From the NCBI RefSeq assembly GCF_017592475.1, contig NZ_JAGFNP010000015.1, positions 62,001-126,000 on the forward strand: a stretch of DNA of 64,000 nucleotides. Direction: 5' to 3'. This DNA is from Glycomyces niveus. Lineage in GTDB: Bacteria; Actinomycetota; Actinomycetes; Mycobacteriales; Micromonosporaceae. The notes beneath the pieces are model-generated. The model was not told the origin of the DNA. It worked only from the letters and a program-made list of their open reading frames with translations, and searched no databases. The translations under genes and the position numbers were made by a program. Below, in pieces: positions 54,423 through 61,964 of this stretch (positions within the stretch are counted from its first letter, which is position 1; each line of letters opens with the position of its first letter).

Positions 54423-55729
54423 GCAACGTCATTCCCGGTCTCGCACCGGAAGTCCCGCTGTCCCTGCCGGTCCCCGTCGAGCGGACCCTCCCGAACGGGC
54501 TCCGGGTGCTGCTCACCCGCCGCCCCGGTGTCCCGCTCGCCGAGGTGCGGCTCTCCATCCCGGCCGCGCACGTCGACCTCGCGACCGCCGACCTGCTCTC
54601 GGCCGCGCTCTTCTCCGGGACAGAGACCAATTCGATGACCGAGATCGCCCAGCGCCTCCAGGGCGTCGGCGGCGCGCTCGGCGCCGGGGCCGACCCGGAC
54701 CGGATCGCCGTGTCCGGCAACAGCCTCGCGACCGGCCTGCCCGAGCTCCTCGAAGTCCTCGGCGACCTCCTCAAGGCCGCCGAGTACCCCGAGGGCCCGC
54801 TCGAGGTCGAGCGCTCGCGCATCATCGACGGCCTCTCGGTCGCCGAGCAGCAGCCCGACTTCCAGGTCAACCGCGTCCTCGACGCGCGCCTGTGGGACGG
54901 CCACCCGTACGGCCACCAGCAGCCGACCGCCGCCGAGGTCGAGGCGGTCGGGCGCGACGCGGTCCTGGCGCTGCACGCCGCCCGCGTCCACCCGGTCGGG
55001 GCGCGCCTGATCATCGTGGGGGACATCGACACCGACGCGGCCTACGCCGCCGTCGAGAAGGCCCTCGGCGACTGGAACGGCGCGAGCGAACCGCGTCGCA
55101 TGGAGCCGCTGCCCGTGCTCGTCCCCGGCCCGCTCGTCCTGGTGGACCGGCCCGGCTCGGTGCAGTCCGCGATCCGCGTCGCCTACGCGGCTGTGGAGCG
55201 CACGCACCCCGACAACGCCGCGCAGCACCTCGCGAACCTCGTCTTCGGCGGCTACTTCTCCTCGCGCCTGGTCATGAACCTGCGCGAGACCAAGGGCTAC
55301 GGCTACTCGCCGCGGTCCCGTGTGGACCACTCGCCGGCCGGCTCCATCCAGCTCGCGGCCGTCGACGTCGCGACCGAGGTCACCGGTCCCGCGCTCGAAG
55401 AGGTCCGCTCCGAGCTGCGCGGCATGGCCGAGCGCCCGCCCGCCGCCGACGAGCTCGATCTGGCCCGCCGCTACGCGCTCGGCTCGGTCAAGCTCGCCAC
55501 CGCCACCCAGGCCGGCATCGCCAACTACATCTCGGTGCTCGCCGCCTCGGACCTGCCGCTGGCCTGGCTCGCCGAGCACTCCGAGCGCATCCGCGAGGTC
55601 ACGCCCGAGGACATCCAGCGGGTCGCGGCCGAACGGCTCGACCCCGACCGGGCGGTCACCGTCGTCCTCGGCGACGGCGCCGAGATCCGCGAACCGCTCG
55701 CCGGGTTCGGGGAGATCGAAGCCGCATGA
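54419..55729 (+). CDS. M16-family peptidase-like non-catalytic subunit
   Basis: 436 residues from GTG 54419. It has the M16 fold (ERTLPNGLRVLLTRRPGVPLAEVRL; LRETKGYGYSPRS with the conserved R/Y pair) but where HxxEH should be it reads A-D-L-L-S-A-A-L-F. In M16B heterodimers such a subunit supplies the R/Y pair that positions substrate. Overlap with the upstream gene by four bases and with nudC by ATGA shows one operon. Confidence 0.88.
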   Translation: MSNVIPGLAPEVPLSLPVPVERTLPNGLRVLLTRRPGVPLAEVRLSIPAAHVDLATADLLSAALFSGTETNSMTEIAQRLQGVGGALGAGADPDRIAVSGNSLATGLPELLEVLGDLLKAAEYPEGPLEVERSRIIDGLSVAEQQPDFQVNRVLDARLWDGHPYGHQQPTAAEVEAVGRDAVLALHAARVHPVGARLIIVGDIDTDAAYAAVEKALGDWNGASEPRRMEPLPVLVPGPLVLVDRPGSVQSAIRVAYAAVERTHPDNAAQHLANLVFGGYFSSRLVMNLRETKGYGYSPRSRVDHSPAGSIQLAAVDVATEVTGPALEEVRSELRGMAERPPAADELDLARRYALGSVKLATATQAGIANYISVLAASDLPLAWLAEHSERIREVTPEDIQRVAAERLDPDRAVTVVLGDGAEIREPLAGFGEIEAA

Positions 55730-57561
55730 GCCACCCGCCCTTGGCGATCGACGTGCTCGACCGGCTCGGCGAGCACCGCGGCGACGACGAATGGCTCACG
55801 GCCGCTTGGGAGCAGGCGCAGATCGTCGTCTGCGACCCGGTGAACGAGCGCATCGCCGCCGACGAGGACGGCCTGCACTACTTCGACGCGGACACCGCGC
55901 CCGAAGGGCAGCGCGTCTACCTCGGCGGCGAGCACCCGCCCGTGTTCACCGTCCTCGCCGACCTGCCCGACGGCCTGCCGGGCCGCTGGATCAGGCCCGA
56001 CTGGGACCGCCGCGACCTCGCGATCGCCGTGCAGGCCATCGCGATCGCCCACTGGCACGCGACCTACCGGTTCCACCCGACCACCGGCGAGCCCCTGACC
56101 GCCCGCCAGGCGGGCTGGGAGCTCGCGGCCGACTCGGGCCGCCCGGTCTTCCCGCGCACCGACCCGGCCGTGATCGTCCTCATCGACGACGGCGCCGACC
56201 GCGTGCTGCTCGCCCAGCACCGCCGCTACTCCGGCGCGCCGAAGACCGGCCCCGCCGCGGTCCGGAGCGGCCGGTACGCGTGCATCGCCGGGTTCGTCGA
56301 GCCCGGCGAATCCGCCGAGGCGGCCGTGCACCGCGAGGTGGGCGAGGAGATCGGCATCAAGATCGACCGGCTCGCGTACGTCTCGAGCCAGCCGTGGCCC
56401 TACCCGCGCTCGCTCATGCTCGCCTACCGTGCCACCGCCGACCCGGCGCAGCAGCTCGTCCTGCAGGCCGAGGAGATCTCGGACGCGCGCTGGTTCACGC
56501 GCGACGAGGTGCGGCAGATGTGGGTCGACACGGAGGACTCGACGCCGAGCGCCGTGCGGATCTCCATCGCGCGCTTCCTGATCGACGCCTGGCTGGCCGA
56601 GGGATAAGACTTTAGTGACGGCCGCTTCGGCGGTCTCGTCCGGCGCCGCGGTCTTTACGGCGACGGCGCGCTGCGCGGTGAAGACGCCGGCGATGACGAC
56701 GACGCCGCCGATGATCTGCGGCACCGTCAGCGCCTCACCGAGCAGCGCCCATGCCGAGAGCGAGGCGATCACAACCTCGGCGTAGCCGATGCCGCCGGCG
56801 ACCGGCGCGGTGATGAACCGCAGCCCGCTGAGGCCCAGGCCGTACGCGAGCGCCGTGCAGCCGATGAGCAGCATCACACTGACGAGGCCGGTGGTCGTCA
56901 TGCCGCCGAGCGAGACATCGTCGGAGAGGGCCTCCCAGTCGAGCGCCCACGGGGCCGCGAAGGGCGCCAAGGCGACCGCGCCGACGGCGAAGCCGACCGC
57001 GAGCAGCACGCGCACGTCGACCTTCGCGGTGAGCTTTTCACCCGAGAGGAAGTACGTGGCCTGGCAGGCGGCCGCGGCCGAGCCCGCGACGAGGCCGACC
57101 GCGTCGAGGCGCAGCCCCGACCAGACCTCGACCACGATGCACAGGCCCGCGATGCTCAGGAGCGTCCCGATGACCGCCGCGCGCGGCAGCAGCGTGCGGC
57201 GCACGAACCGCACCCACGCGACGACCACGATGGGGCCCATGAACTCCAGAAGCAGCGCGATGCCGACGGGCAGCCGCTCGACCGCGATGAAGTAGAAGGC
57301 CTGCACCGCGGCGATCGCGGTGAGGCCGAACAGGACCAGCCCGCCCCACGGCAGGCGCTCGTCCTTGCCGCGCAGCCGCAGCAGCGGCACGAGGGCGGCC
57401 GCGATCGCGATGAGGCCGACGCCGCAGATGCGGAGCCACGTGACCTGGATCGGGGTGAGCCCGGCTTGGATCACGACCTTCCCGAAGGGGCCGCAGACGC
57501 CGAAGAAGAGCGAGGCGGCGAGAACGAGGGTGACGCCGAGGGCGGCGCGGGGTGACGACAT
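55525..57561 (-). CDS. EamA (DMT) transporter with a run-on reading frame
   Basis: ATG 57561 (GGAG five bases upstream). Residues 1-300 are a normal ten-helix EamA/RhaT exporter: two repeats, first FFGVCGPFGKVVIQAGLTPI, second VSVMLLIGCTALAYGLGLSG, ending ...VVIAGVFTAQRA. EamA homology stops near 56640, where relatives terminate. Here no stop occurs until 55525, so the physical ORF has 678 codons and crosses the whole of nudC antisense with Arg/Asp-rich, shadow-like sequence. Either the stop was lost or a small frameshift exists near 56605-56640. The transporter part (56608-57561) is secure; the extension is doubtful. Members export amino acids or metabolites. Confidence 0.7.
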   Translation of the reverse strand: MSSPRAALGVTLVLAASLFFGVCGPFGKVVIQAGLTPIQVTWLRICGVGLIAIAAALVPLLRLRGKDERLPWGGLVLFGLTAIAAVQAFYFIAVERLPVGIALLLEFMGPIVVVAWVRFVRRTLLPRAAVIGTLLSIAGLCIVVEVWSGLRLDAVGLVAGSAAAACQATYFLSGEKLTAKVDVRVLLAVGFAVGAVALAPFAAPWALDWEALSDDVSLGGMTTTGLVSVMLLIGCTALAYGLGLSGLRFITAPVAGGIGYAEVVIASLSAWALLGEALTVPQIIGGVVVIAGVFTAQRAVAVKTAAPDETAEAAVTKVLSLGQPGVDQEARDGDPHGARRRVLRVDPHLPHLVAREPARVRDLLGLQDELLRRVGGGTVGEHERARVGPRLARDVREPVDLDADLLAHLAVHGRLGGFAGLDEPGDARVPAAPDRGGAGLRRAGVAAVLGEQHAVGAVVDEDDHGRVGAREDRAARVGRELPARLAGGQGLAGGRVEPVGRVPVGDRDGLHGDREVAAVPVGPDPAARQAVGQVGEDGEHGRVLAAEVDALPFGRGVRVEVVQAVLVGGDALVHRVADDDLRLLPSGREPFVVAAVLAEPVEHVDRQGRVAHAASISPNPASGSRISAPSPRTTVTARSGSSRSAATRWMSSGVTSRMRSECSASQASGRSEAASTEM
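55726..56607 (+). CDS. nudC: NudC-like NADH/NAD+ pyrophosphatase (Nudix)
   Basis: 293 residues from ATG 55726. The Nudix box is complete (GFVEPGES...REVGEEIGI, near 185-207) and is followed by SQPWPYPRSLMLAY, the NudC signature. It hydrolyses NAD(H) and can remove NAD caps from RNA. The zinc ribbon that normally precedes the Nudix domain has lost all four cysteines (HATYRFHPTTGEPLT...RPVFPRTDP). Located beside the mycoredoxin-uvrD2-whiB7 block as in mycobacteria. A long minus-strand frame runs through it (see EamA entry). Confidence 0.9.
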   Translation: MSHPPLAIDVLDRLGEHRGDDEWLTAAWEQAQIVVCDPVNERIAADEDGLHYFDADTAPEGQRVYLGGEHPPVFTVLADLPDGLPGRWIRPDWDRRDLAIAVQAIAIAHWHATYRFHPTTGEPLTARQAGWELAADSGRPVFPRTDPAVIVLIDDGADRVLLAQHRRYSGAPKTGPAAVRSGRYACIAGFVEPGESAEAAVHREVGEEIGIKIDRLAYVSSQPWPYPRSLMLAYRATADPAQQLVLQAEEISDARWFTRDEVRQMWVDTEDSTPSAVRISIARFLIDAWLAEG

Positions 57562-57596
57562 ATGGGCTCCAGTGCTCACAATCGGTGCATAAGAAA

Positions 57597-57660
57597 AGGC
57601 CCGGGACGGATCCATCCCGGGCCTGAATGCTTAGCGACCACCCCTCGAAGTCGCTAAGCA
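57597..57660 (-). terminator. Tandem hairpins with U-tract before the EamA gene (attenuator or terminator)
   Basis: Read on the minus strand: TGCTTAGCGAC/GTCGCTAAGCA (57660-57628) then AGGCCCGGGA/TCCCGGGCCT (57624-57597) followed by TTTTCTT. The U tract ends 36 bases before the EamA start, leaving no room for a promoter between, while a TATAGT -10 candidate lies upstream at 57675-57680. It is either an attenuator in the EamA leader or the terminator of the mycoredoxin gene. Confidence 0.7.
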
Positions 57661-57738
57661 AGCTTGACGAGTCAACTATAGGGCATCGTACCGGCTTTGT
57701 GTCCTAAACGTGACCATAGTCTCGGTATGTGGCACAGG

Positions 57739-57972
57739 TCAAGCGCTGACTTTCGCTTTCACCTGGGCCAGAGAAGGATTGGTGAGGGCGGTCCCGTCCT
57801 CGAACAGCACGGTCGGGACGGTCATGTTGCCGCCGTTGACCCCCATGACGAACGCCGCGGCCTCGGCGTCCTCCTCGATGTTGACCTCTTTGAAGAGCAC
57901 GCCCTCGCGGTCGAGCGCGGACTTGAGCCGCTTGCAGTAACCGCACCAGGTGGTGCTGTACATCGTGATCAT
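57739..57972 (-). CDS. Mycoredoxin (glutaredoxin-like, Mrx1 type)
   Basis: 77 residues with the active site WCGYC at residues 9-13, TVPTVLF cis-proline loop near 52, and the short mycoredoxin length. Mycoredoxins reduce mycothiol-protein disulfides in the cytoplasm of actinobacteria. Divergent from uvrD2; the 266-base gap 57973-58238 holds both promoters, which I could not locate precisely. Confidence 0.92.
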   Translation of the reverse strand: MITMYSTTWCGYCKRLKSALDREGVLFKEVNIEEDAEAAAFVMGVNGGNMTVPTVLFEDGTALTNPSLAQVKAKVSA

Positions 57973-58238
57973 CGATCCTCCTTCGTCTTCGAGGGTAACG
58001 CGATACCGCCTAGGGGCATTCCCCCAAAATCGACATCACCGTGTCGGTCCTCACACCGCGCCGCGATCTCGAATTGTCGTACCCCTCAGGCACTCTCGGA
58101 ACCGGGGCCCGATCCCCAGGGTCTGGCGGCTCGGCCGCTGCCCGCCGTGCCGGCCGCCGCAGTGGTCGTCCTCACCTCCGCCGCGTTCGGGCGAACGGCC
58201 CGGCAGTTCTTGTCGGAGGCCTCTGGGAGACTGGTCGG

Positions 58239-60386
58239 ATGACCGCACGCGATCAGGCCATCGAACAGCTCCTCTCCGGACTCGACCCTGAGCAGCGCGA
58301 GGCGGTGACCGCCCCGCCCGGACCGGTCTGCATCCTCGCCGGCGCCGGCACCGGCAAGACCCGCGCGGTGACCCACCGCATCGCCTGGCGGGTACTGCGC
58401 GGCGACATGCGCGGCCAGCACGTCACGGCCGTCACCTTCACCGCCCGCGCGGCGGGGGAGATGCGCGACCGCCTTCGCGGCCTGGGCGTCTCGGGCGTGA
58501 ACGCGCGCACCTTCCACTCCGCGGCGCTGCGCCAGCTGCGCTACTTCGGCACCCGCCGCTTCGGCGGGCAGCTCCCCGAGCTCGTCGACTCGACCCTGAA
58601 GTTCACGGCCATCGCCGCCGCCCGCGCCGGACTCCAGACCTCGCGCGCCAAGAACTTCGACCTCACGACCGAGATCGAATGGGCCGCCTCGTCCCTCATC
58701 GGGCCTGACGACTACGTGAGCGCGATCGCCGCGCTCGGCCGCGACGCGCCCGCCGCCCCCGAGGACGTGGCGAAGGTCTACGCCGCCTATATCGAGGCCA
58801 AGCGCCGCGCCGGGGTCATGGACTTCGCCGACGTGCTGGCGTACACCGCCGACCTCATCACCGACCACGCCGCCACCGCCGACCAGATCCGCAGCCAGTA
58901 CCGGTTCTTCGTGGTCGACGAGTACCAGGACGTGACCCCGCTCCAGCAGCGGCTGCTCGACGCCTGGCTCGGCGACCGGGACGACATCACCGTGGTGGGC
59001 GACGCCAGCCAGACCATCTACTCCTTCACCGGCGCCACCTCGCGGAACCTGCTCGACTTCACCCGCAAGCACCGCAACGCCTCGCTCGTGCGCCTCGTGC
59101 GCGACTACCGCTCCACCCCGCAGGTGGTCGCCCTCGCCAACCAGATCATCGGCGAGTCCAAAGGGCGCGAAGCGAAGATGCGCCTCGAACTCATCGGCCA
59201 GCGCCCGCCCGGGCCGGCCGTCACCGCCGAGGTCTTCGCCGACGAGGCCGAGGAGGCGGACATGATCGCCCGCCGCTGCTCCAAGCTCATCGCGGACGGC
59301 ATGAACCCTGCGGAGATCGCGGTGCTCTACCGCACCAACGCCCAGTCGCAGGCGTATGAAGAGGCCCTGGCCTCCTACGGCGTGCCGACCGTGGTCACCG
59401 GCGCGGCGCGGTTCTTCGACCGACCCGAGGTGCGCCAGGCGGTGGTCGCCCTGCGCTCGGCGGCGAAGACGGACATCGGCGCGATGCCGCTGGGCGAGGC
59501 GGTGCCCGCCGCGCTCGAAGCGGTCGGGTGGCGGCCGGATTCGGCGCCTTCCGGTGGGGCGCAACGCGAGGCGTACGAGGCGGTCGCCGCGATCGTGGCG
59601 CTCTCGGAGCAGTTCTTGGAGCACCACCGGGCGAACCCGGACGAGGAGGGCCCCGATCCGGACCTGGAGGCGTTCTGCGCCGAGCTCTCCCGGCGGGCCG
59701 CCGAGCAGCACGCCCCGGCCGTCTCGGGAGTGACCCTCGCGAGCCTCCACGCGGCCAAAGGCCTCGAATGGGACGCGGTGTTCCTGGTGGGCCTGGCCGA
59801 CGGCACGCTGCCGACCACATTCGCGCGCACCGAGACCGCGCTCGAAGAGGAGCGCCGTCTGCTTTATGTGGGGATCACGCGCGCCCGCGAACTGCTCCAG
59901 CTCTCGTATGGGCTCGCCCGCAGCTCGGGCGGGCGCGAGCGGCGGCTGTGCCGCTTCCTCGCGCCGCTCGGCCTCGGCGGCTTCCCTCGCCCGACCGACC
60001 CGGGTGCGGCGGTGTCGAAGCCGCGCGAGCGCAAGAAGGCGAAGGTCCTCGACTGCTCCGGCTGCGGCAAGCCGCTCACTGACGCCCGGGACCGCAAGCT
60101 GGGGCATTGCGAGGATTGTCCCGCCACTATGGACGAGGAACTGTTCGAGCGGCTGCGCGAGTGGCGGGTCAGCGTCGCCAAACAGGACGGCAAGCCGGCC
60201 TTCACCGTCTTCACGGATGTGACCTTGATCGCTATTGCCGAGCGCTGTCCGGGATCCGACAGTGAGCTCGCGTCCCTCCACGGCATCGGCAAGTCCAAGT
60301 TGGACAAGTACGGCCCGGCGGTGTTGCACCTGGTCAACGGCGGAGAAGTGACGGAGGCCATCGCGATGTGCACGAGCGAGGAGTGA
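58239..60386 (+). CDS. uvrD2: UvrD2-type DNA helicase with C-terminal HRDC domain
   Basis: 715 residues from ATG 58239. SF1 motifs: Walker A AGAGTGKT near 36, DEYQDVTPLQ near 227, QTIYSFTGA near 250, SLHAAKGLEWDAV near 505, YVGITRARELL near 545. A four-Cys zinc module (CSGCGKPL ... HCEDC) precedes a C-terminal HRDC domain (FTDVTLIAIAERCPGSDSELASLHGIGKSKLDKYG in pieces), the mark of actinobacterial UvrD2. It unwinds DNA in repair. Its neighbour whiB7 is the same as in mycobacteria. Confidence 0.93.
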   Translation: MTARDQAIEQLLSGLDPEQREAVTAPPGPVCILAGAGTGKTRAVTHRIAWRVLRGDMRGQHVTAVTFTARAAGEMRDRLRGLGVSGVNARTFHSAALRQLRYFGTRRFGGQLPELVDSTLKFTAIAAARAGLQTSRAKNFDLTTEIEWAASSLIGPDDYVSAIAALGRDAPAAPEDVAKVYAAYIEAKRRAGVMDFADVLAYTADLITDHAATADQIRSQYRFFVVDEYQDVTPLQQRLLDAWLGDRDDITVVGDASQTIYSFTGATSRNLLDFTRKHRNASLVRLVRDYRSTPQVVALANQIIGESKGREAKMRLELIGQRPPGPAVTAEVFADEAEEADMIARRCSKLIADGMNPAEIAVLYRTNAQSQAYEEALASYGVPTVVTGAARFFDRPEVRQAVVALRSAAKTDIGAMPLGEAVPAALEAVGWRPDSAPSGGAQREAYEAVAAIVALSEQFLEHHRANPDEEGPDPDLEAFCAELSRRAAEQHAPAVSGVTLASLHAAKGLEWDAVFLVGLADGTLPTTFARTETALEEERRLLYVGITRARELLQLSYGLARSSGGRERRLCRFLAPLGLGGFPRPTDPGAAVSKPRERKKAKVLDCSGCGKPLTDARDRKLGHCEDCPATMDEELFERLREWRVSVAKQDGKPAFTVFTDVTLIAIAERCPGSDSELASLHGIGKSKLDKYGPAVLHLVNGGEVTEAIAMCTSEE

Positions 60387-60535
60387 CCGGTACTTGACCG
60401 GTAAATCTGGCGGCAAAAACTTTCTCGCGAGACTCGCAGAAAAAGACGTTGCGCTCCCAAGCGAGAGCGGCGTAGCGTTGCTCAAGCCGGGGTGAGGTGT
60501 GTGCCTCAGCATCCGGCAAGAGGAGATGAAGACCA

Positions 60536-60991
60536 ATGTTGACCACGGAACCCGAAGGGAGGGGACAGATGAAGCTGCTTGACGAGACCCAGAGCACGAC
60601 GCCGCTCGGCGTGTCGTTCGTGGCAGCCGCCGTCTATCGGCACATCGCGCCCGTCCCCGCTCCGGTCCGTGGCACCACTCTGCCCGGCGCCGTCCAGATC
60701 ACGACGCTGAGCACCGTGAAGACCATCGACAACACCGATATGGGCGCCAATGTCGTCATCGGACGTGGCCGCGACTTCGCAGGCCTCGGTTGGCAGCCGG
60801 TTACCGGCTCCGAGAAGCGTCACGGCGCCACCCGCGGGAGACCGCCTCGAGAACATCGAAAGGGCTTATCGACTAAGCCCGCTCGGAACTCTCGAGGCCG
60901 CGAATCCCGCCCCAGGGATCGCGGCCTTTTTGTATGGCTTAAACGCCAGGTCGCGGCCCACCAGTTGAAGACAGACGAGACAGATTGCTGA
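60536..60991 (+). CDS. Upstream ORF in the whiB7 leader
   Basis: Two SD-supported starts: ATG 60536 (AGAGGAG ten bases upstream) and ATG 60569 (GGGAGGGG). Codon use is coding-like up to about 60838 (KLLDETQSTTPLGVSFVAA ... GRDFAGLGWQPVTG), then becomes Arg-rich across the terminator hairpin. whiB7/wblC genes are known to be controlled by upstream ORF translation and attenuation. I infer that this is such a uORF rather than a functional protein. The stretch 60387-60535 holds the promoter: A-rich GAAAAAG before GTTGCG and TAGCGT could be WhiB7-type elements. Confidence 0.5.
   Translation: MLTTEPEGRGQMKLLDETQSTTPLGVSFVAAAVYRHIAPVPAPVRGTTLPGAVQITTLSTVKTIDNTDMGANVVIGRGRDFAGLGWQPVTGSEKRHGATRGRPPREHRKGLSTKPARNSRGRESRPRDRGLFVWLKRQVAAHQLKTDETDC
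60896..60931 (+). terminator. Intrinsic terminator/attenuator in the whiB7 leader
   Basis: GGCCGCGA(A)TCCC pairs with GGGATCGCGGCC (one bulged A) across GCCCCA and is followed by TTTTT. A smaller hairpin GGGCTTA/TAAGCCC (60862-60880) precedes it. Being 137 bases before the whiB7 start and after its promoter region, it should stop most transcripts until stress permits read-through. Confidence 0.8.
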
Positions 60992-61067
60992 GCAATTGCG
61001 TCCTCACACAGCACTGATGCGACCGAACGTCGAGAAGACCATCGAGATGAGAGAGGAGACCGAGCTC

Positions 61068-61427
61068 ATGACCGACACCCTCATCGGGCCCGAGCTGCGA
61101 GACCAGGCCCGAGAGACCGGCGGCGACCTGGCCTGCCGGGAGTACGACGCCGACCTGTGGTTCTCGGAGCAGCCCACCGAACTGGAGTTCGCCAAGTCCC
61201 TGTGCGCCGACTGCCCGGTGCGCCTGGCCTGCCTGGCCGGGGCGCTCGAGCGCCACGAGCCCTGGGGCGTGTGGGGCGGCGAGATCTTCGAGAAGGGGAA
61301 CGTCGTGGCCCGCAAGCGGCCCCGCGGCCGGCCCCGCAAGGACGCCGCGCTGATCGAGCGGGCCGCCCAGGAGGAACTGGCCGAGCGGACCCGGGAACTC
61401 GCGCTCGCGGGGGTGACGGTGTCATGA
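61068..61427 (+). CDS. whiB7: WhiB7-type [4Fe-4S] transcriptional regulator
   Basis: 119 residues from ATG 61068 (GAGAGGAG ten bases upstream; ATG 61047 is an alternative). Four cysteines LAC, LCADC and LAC bind the cluster; the G-[VIW]-W-G turn appears as EPWGVWGGE; the C-terminal AT-hook KRPRGRPRK identifies WhiB7. It works with the main sigma factor to switch on ribosome-antibiotic resistance genes and its own promoter. Adjacent to uvrD2 as in other actinobacteria. Confidence 0.93.
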   Translation: MTDTLIGPELRDQARETGGDLACREYDADLWFSEQPTELEFAKSLCADCPVRLACLAGALERHEPWGVWGGEIFEKGNVVARKRPRGRPRKDAALIERAAQEELAERTRELALAGVTVS

Positions 61428-61627
61428 CGGTCGACCAGCTGAGCCGCCATCTCAAGAAGGATGTCGGCGTTAAGGATCTCGGACCCTCGTTCATCGGGGA
61501 GGCCGAGGCGATCCGCCCGATGGAGCTGACGAACCCGCTGCTCGGCGGTATCGGACGGCTGCGGATGCGGAGCCTTTGGAAGGAAGCCGGATACACGGGG
61601 CGTCACCGCCGCCGGGGCCGACTTTGA
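61424..61627 (+). CDS. Small ORF coupled to whiB7
   Basis: 67 codons starting at ATG 61424 inside the whiB7 stop (ATGA), with a basic end (GRHRRRGRL). It is followed by a terminator, so it would lie on the whiB7 transcript. No family is recognised and the second half is not strongly coding-like; it may be chance. Confidence 0.35.
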   Translation: MTVDQLSRHLKKDVGVKDLGPSFIGEAEAIRPMELTNPLLGGIGRLRMRSLWKEAGYTGRHRRRGRL

Positions 61628-61650
61628 CGACGCACTAACCGCGTTGGCTG

Positions 61651-61686
61651 AAGGGGTCCATCCCTGAGAGGGGATGGGCCCCTTTT
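61651..61686 (+). terminator. Hairpin terminator after whiB7
   Basis: AAGGGGTCCATCCC / GGGATGGGCCCCTT with one mismatch, loop TGAGAG, ending in TTTT. Confidence 0.85.
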
Positions 61687-61823
61687 GTTGTGCCCGGTTC
61701 TTGTCGTGCCCGGCGCTCGTCTGCCTCAGCGCCGCGCCGGCGTTGCGCGTGGTGTCGGCCTCAGGATGGTGTCTGCGTGTCAGGGAGGGTCCTGGCGTGT
61801 CTGCATATTTCGGACATTCGCAG

Positions 61824-61941
61824 ACGCCCCCGAATCGATGATCTCGCAAGAGTGCGACATCGAGGGGGCGTGACCGTCCCCCGCGGTCGGGAGTGGCGGG
61901 TCGCCAACGCCCCCGAAACAATGGTCTCGCGGGGGTGTGAC
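61824..61941. repeat. Two direct copies of a 35-base element
   Basis: Copy 1 (61824-61858) and copy 2 (61907-61941) both begin ACGCCCCCGAA, share ATG-x-TCTCGC in the middle and end GTG-x-GAC; about 27 of 35 bases agree. Copy 1 also forms a long dyad with the following CATCGAGGGGGCGT (61858-61871). They lie between convergent gene ends (whiB7 side and ABC1 kinase), so a promoter role is unlikely. The rest of 61687-61964 shows no gene. Confidence 0.6.
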
Positions 61942-61964
61942 AGCCGCCGGGATACGAGGGCTGC

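Noticed and set aside
58086..60536. 816-codon minus-strand open frame opposite uvrD2
   Set aside because: Antisense shadow; uvrD2 has complete motifs and conserved neighbours.
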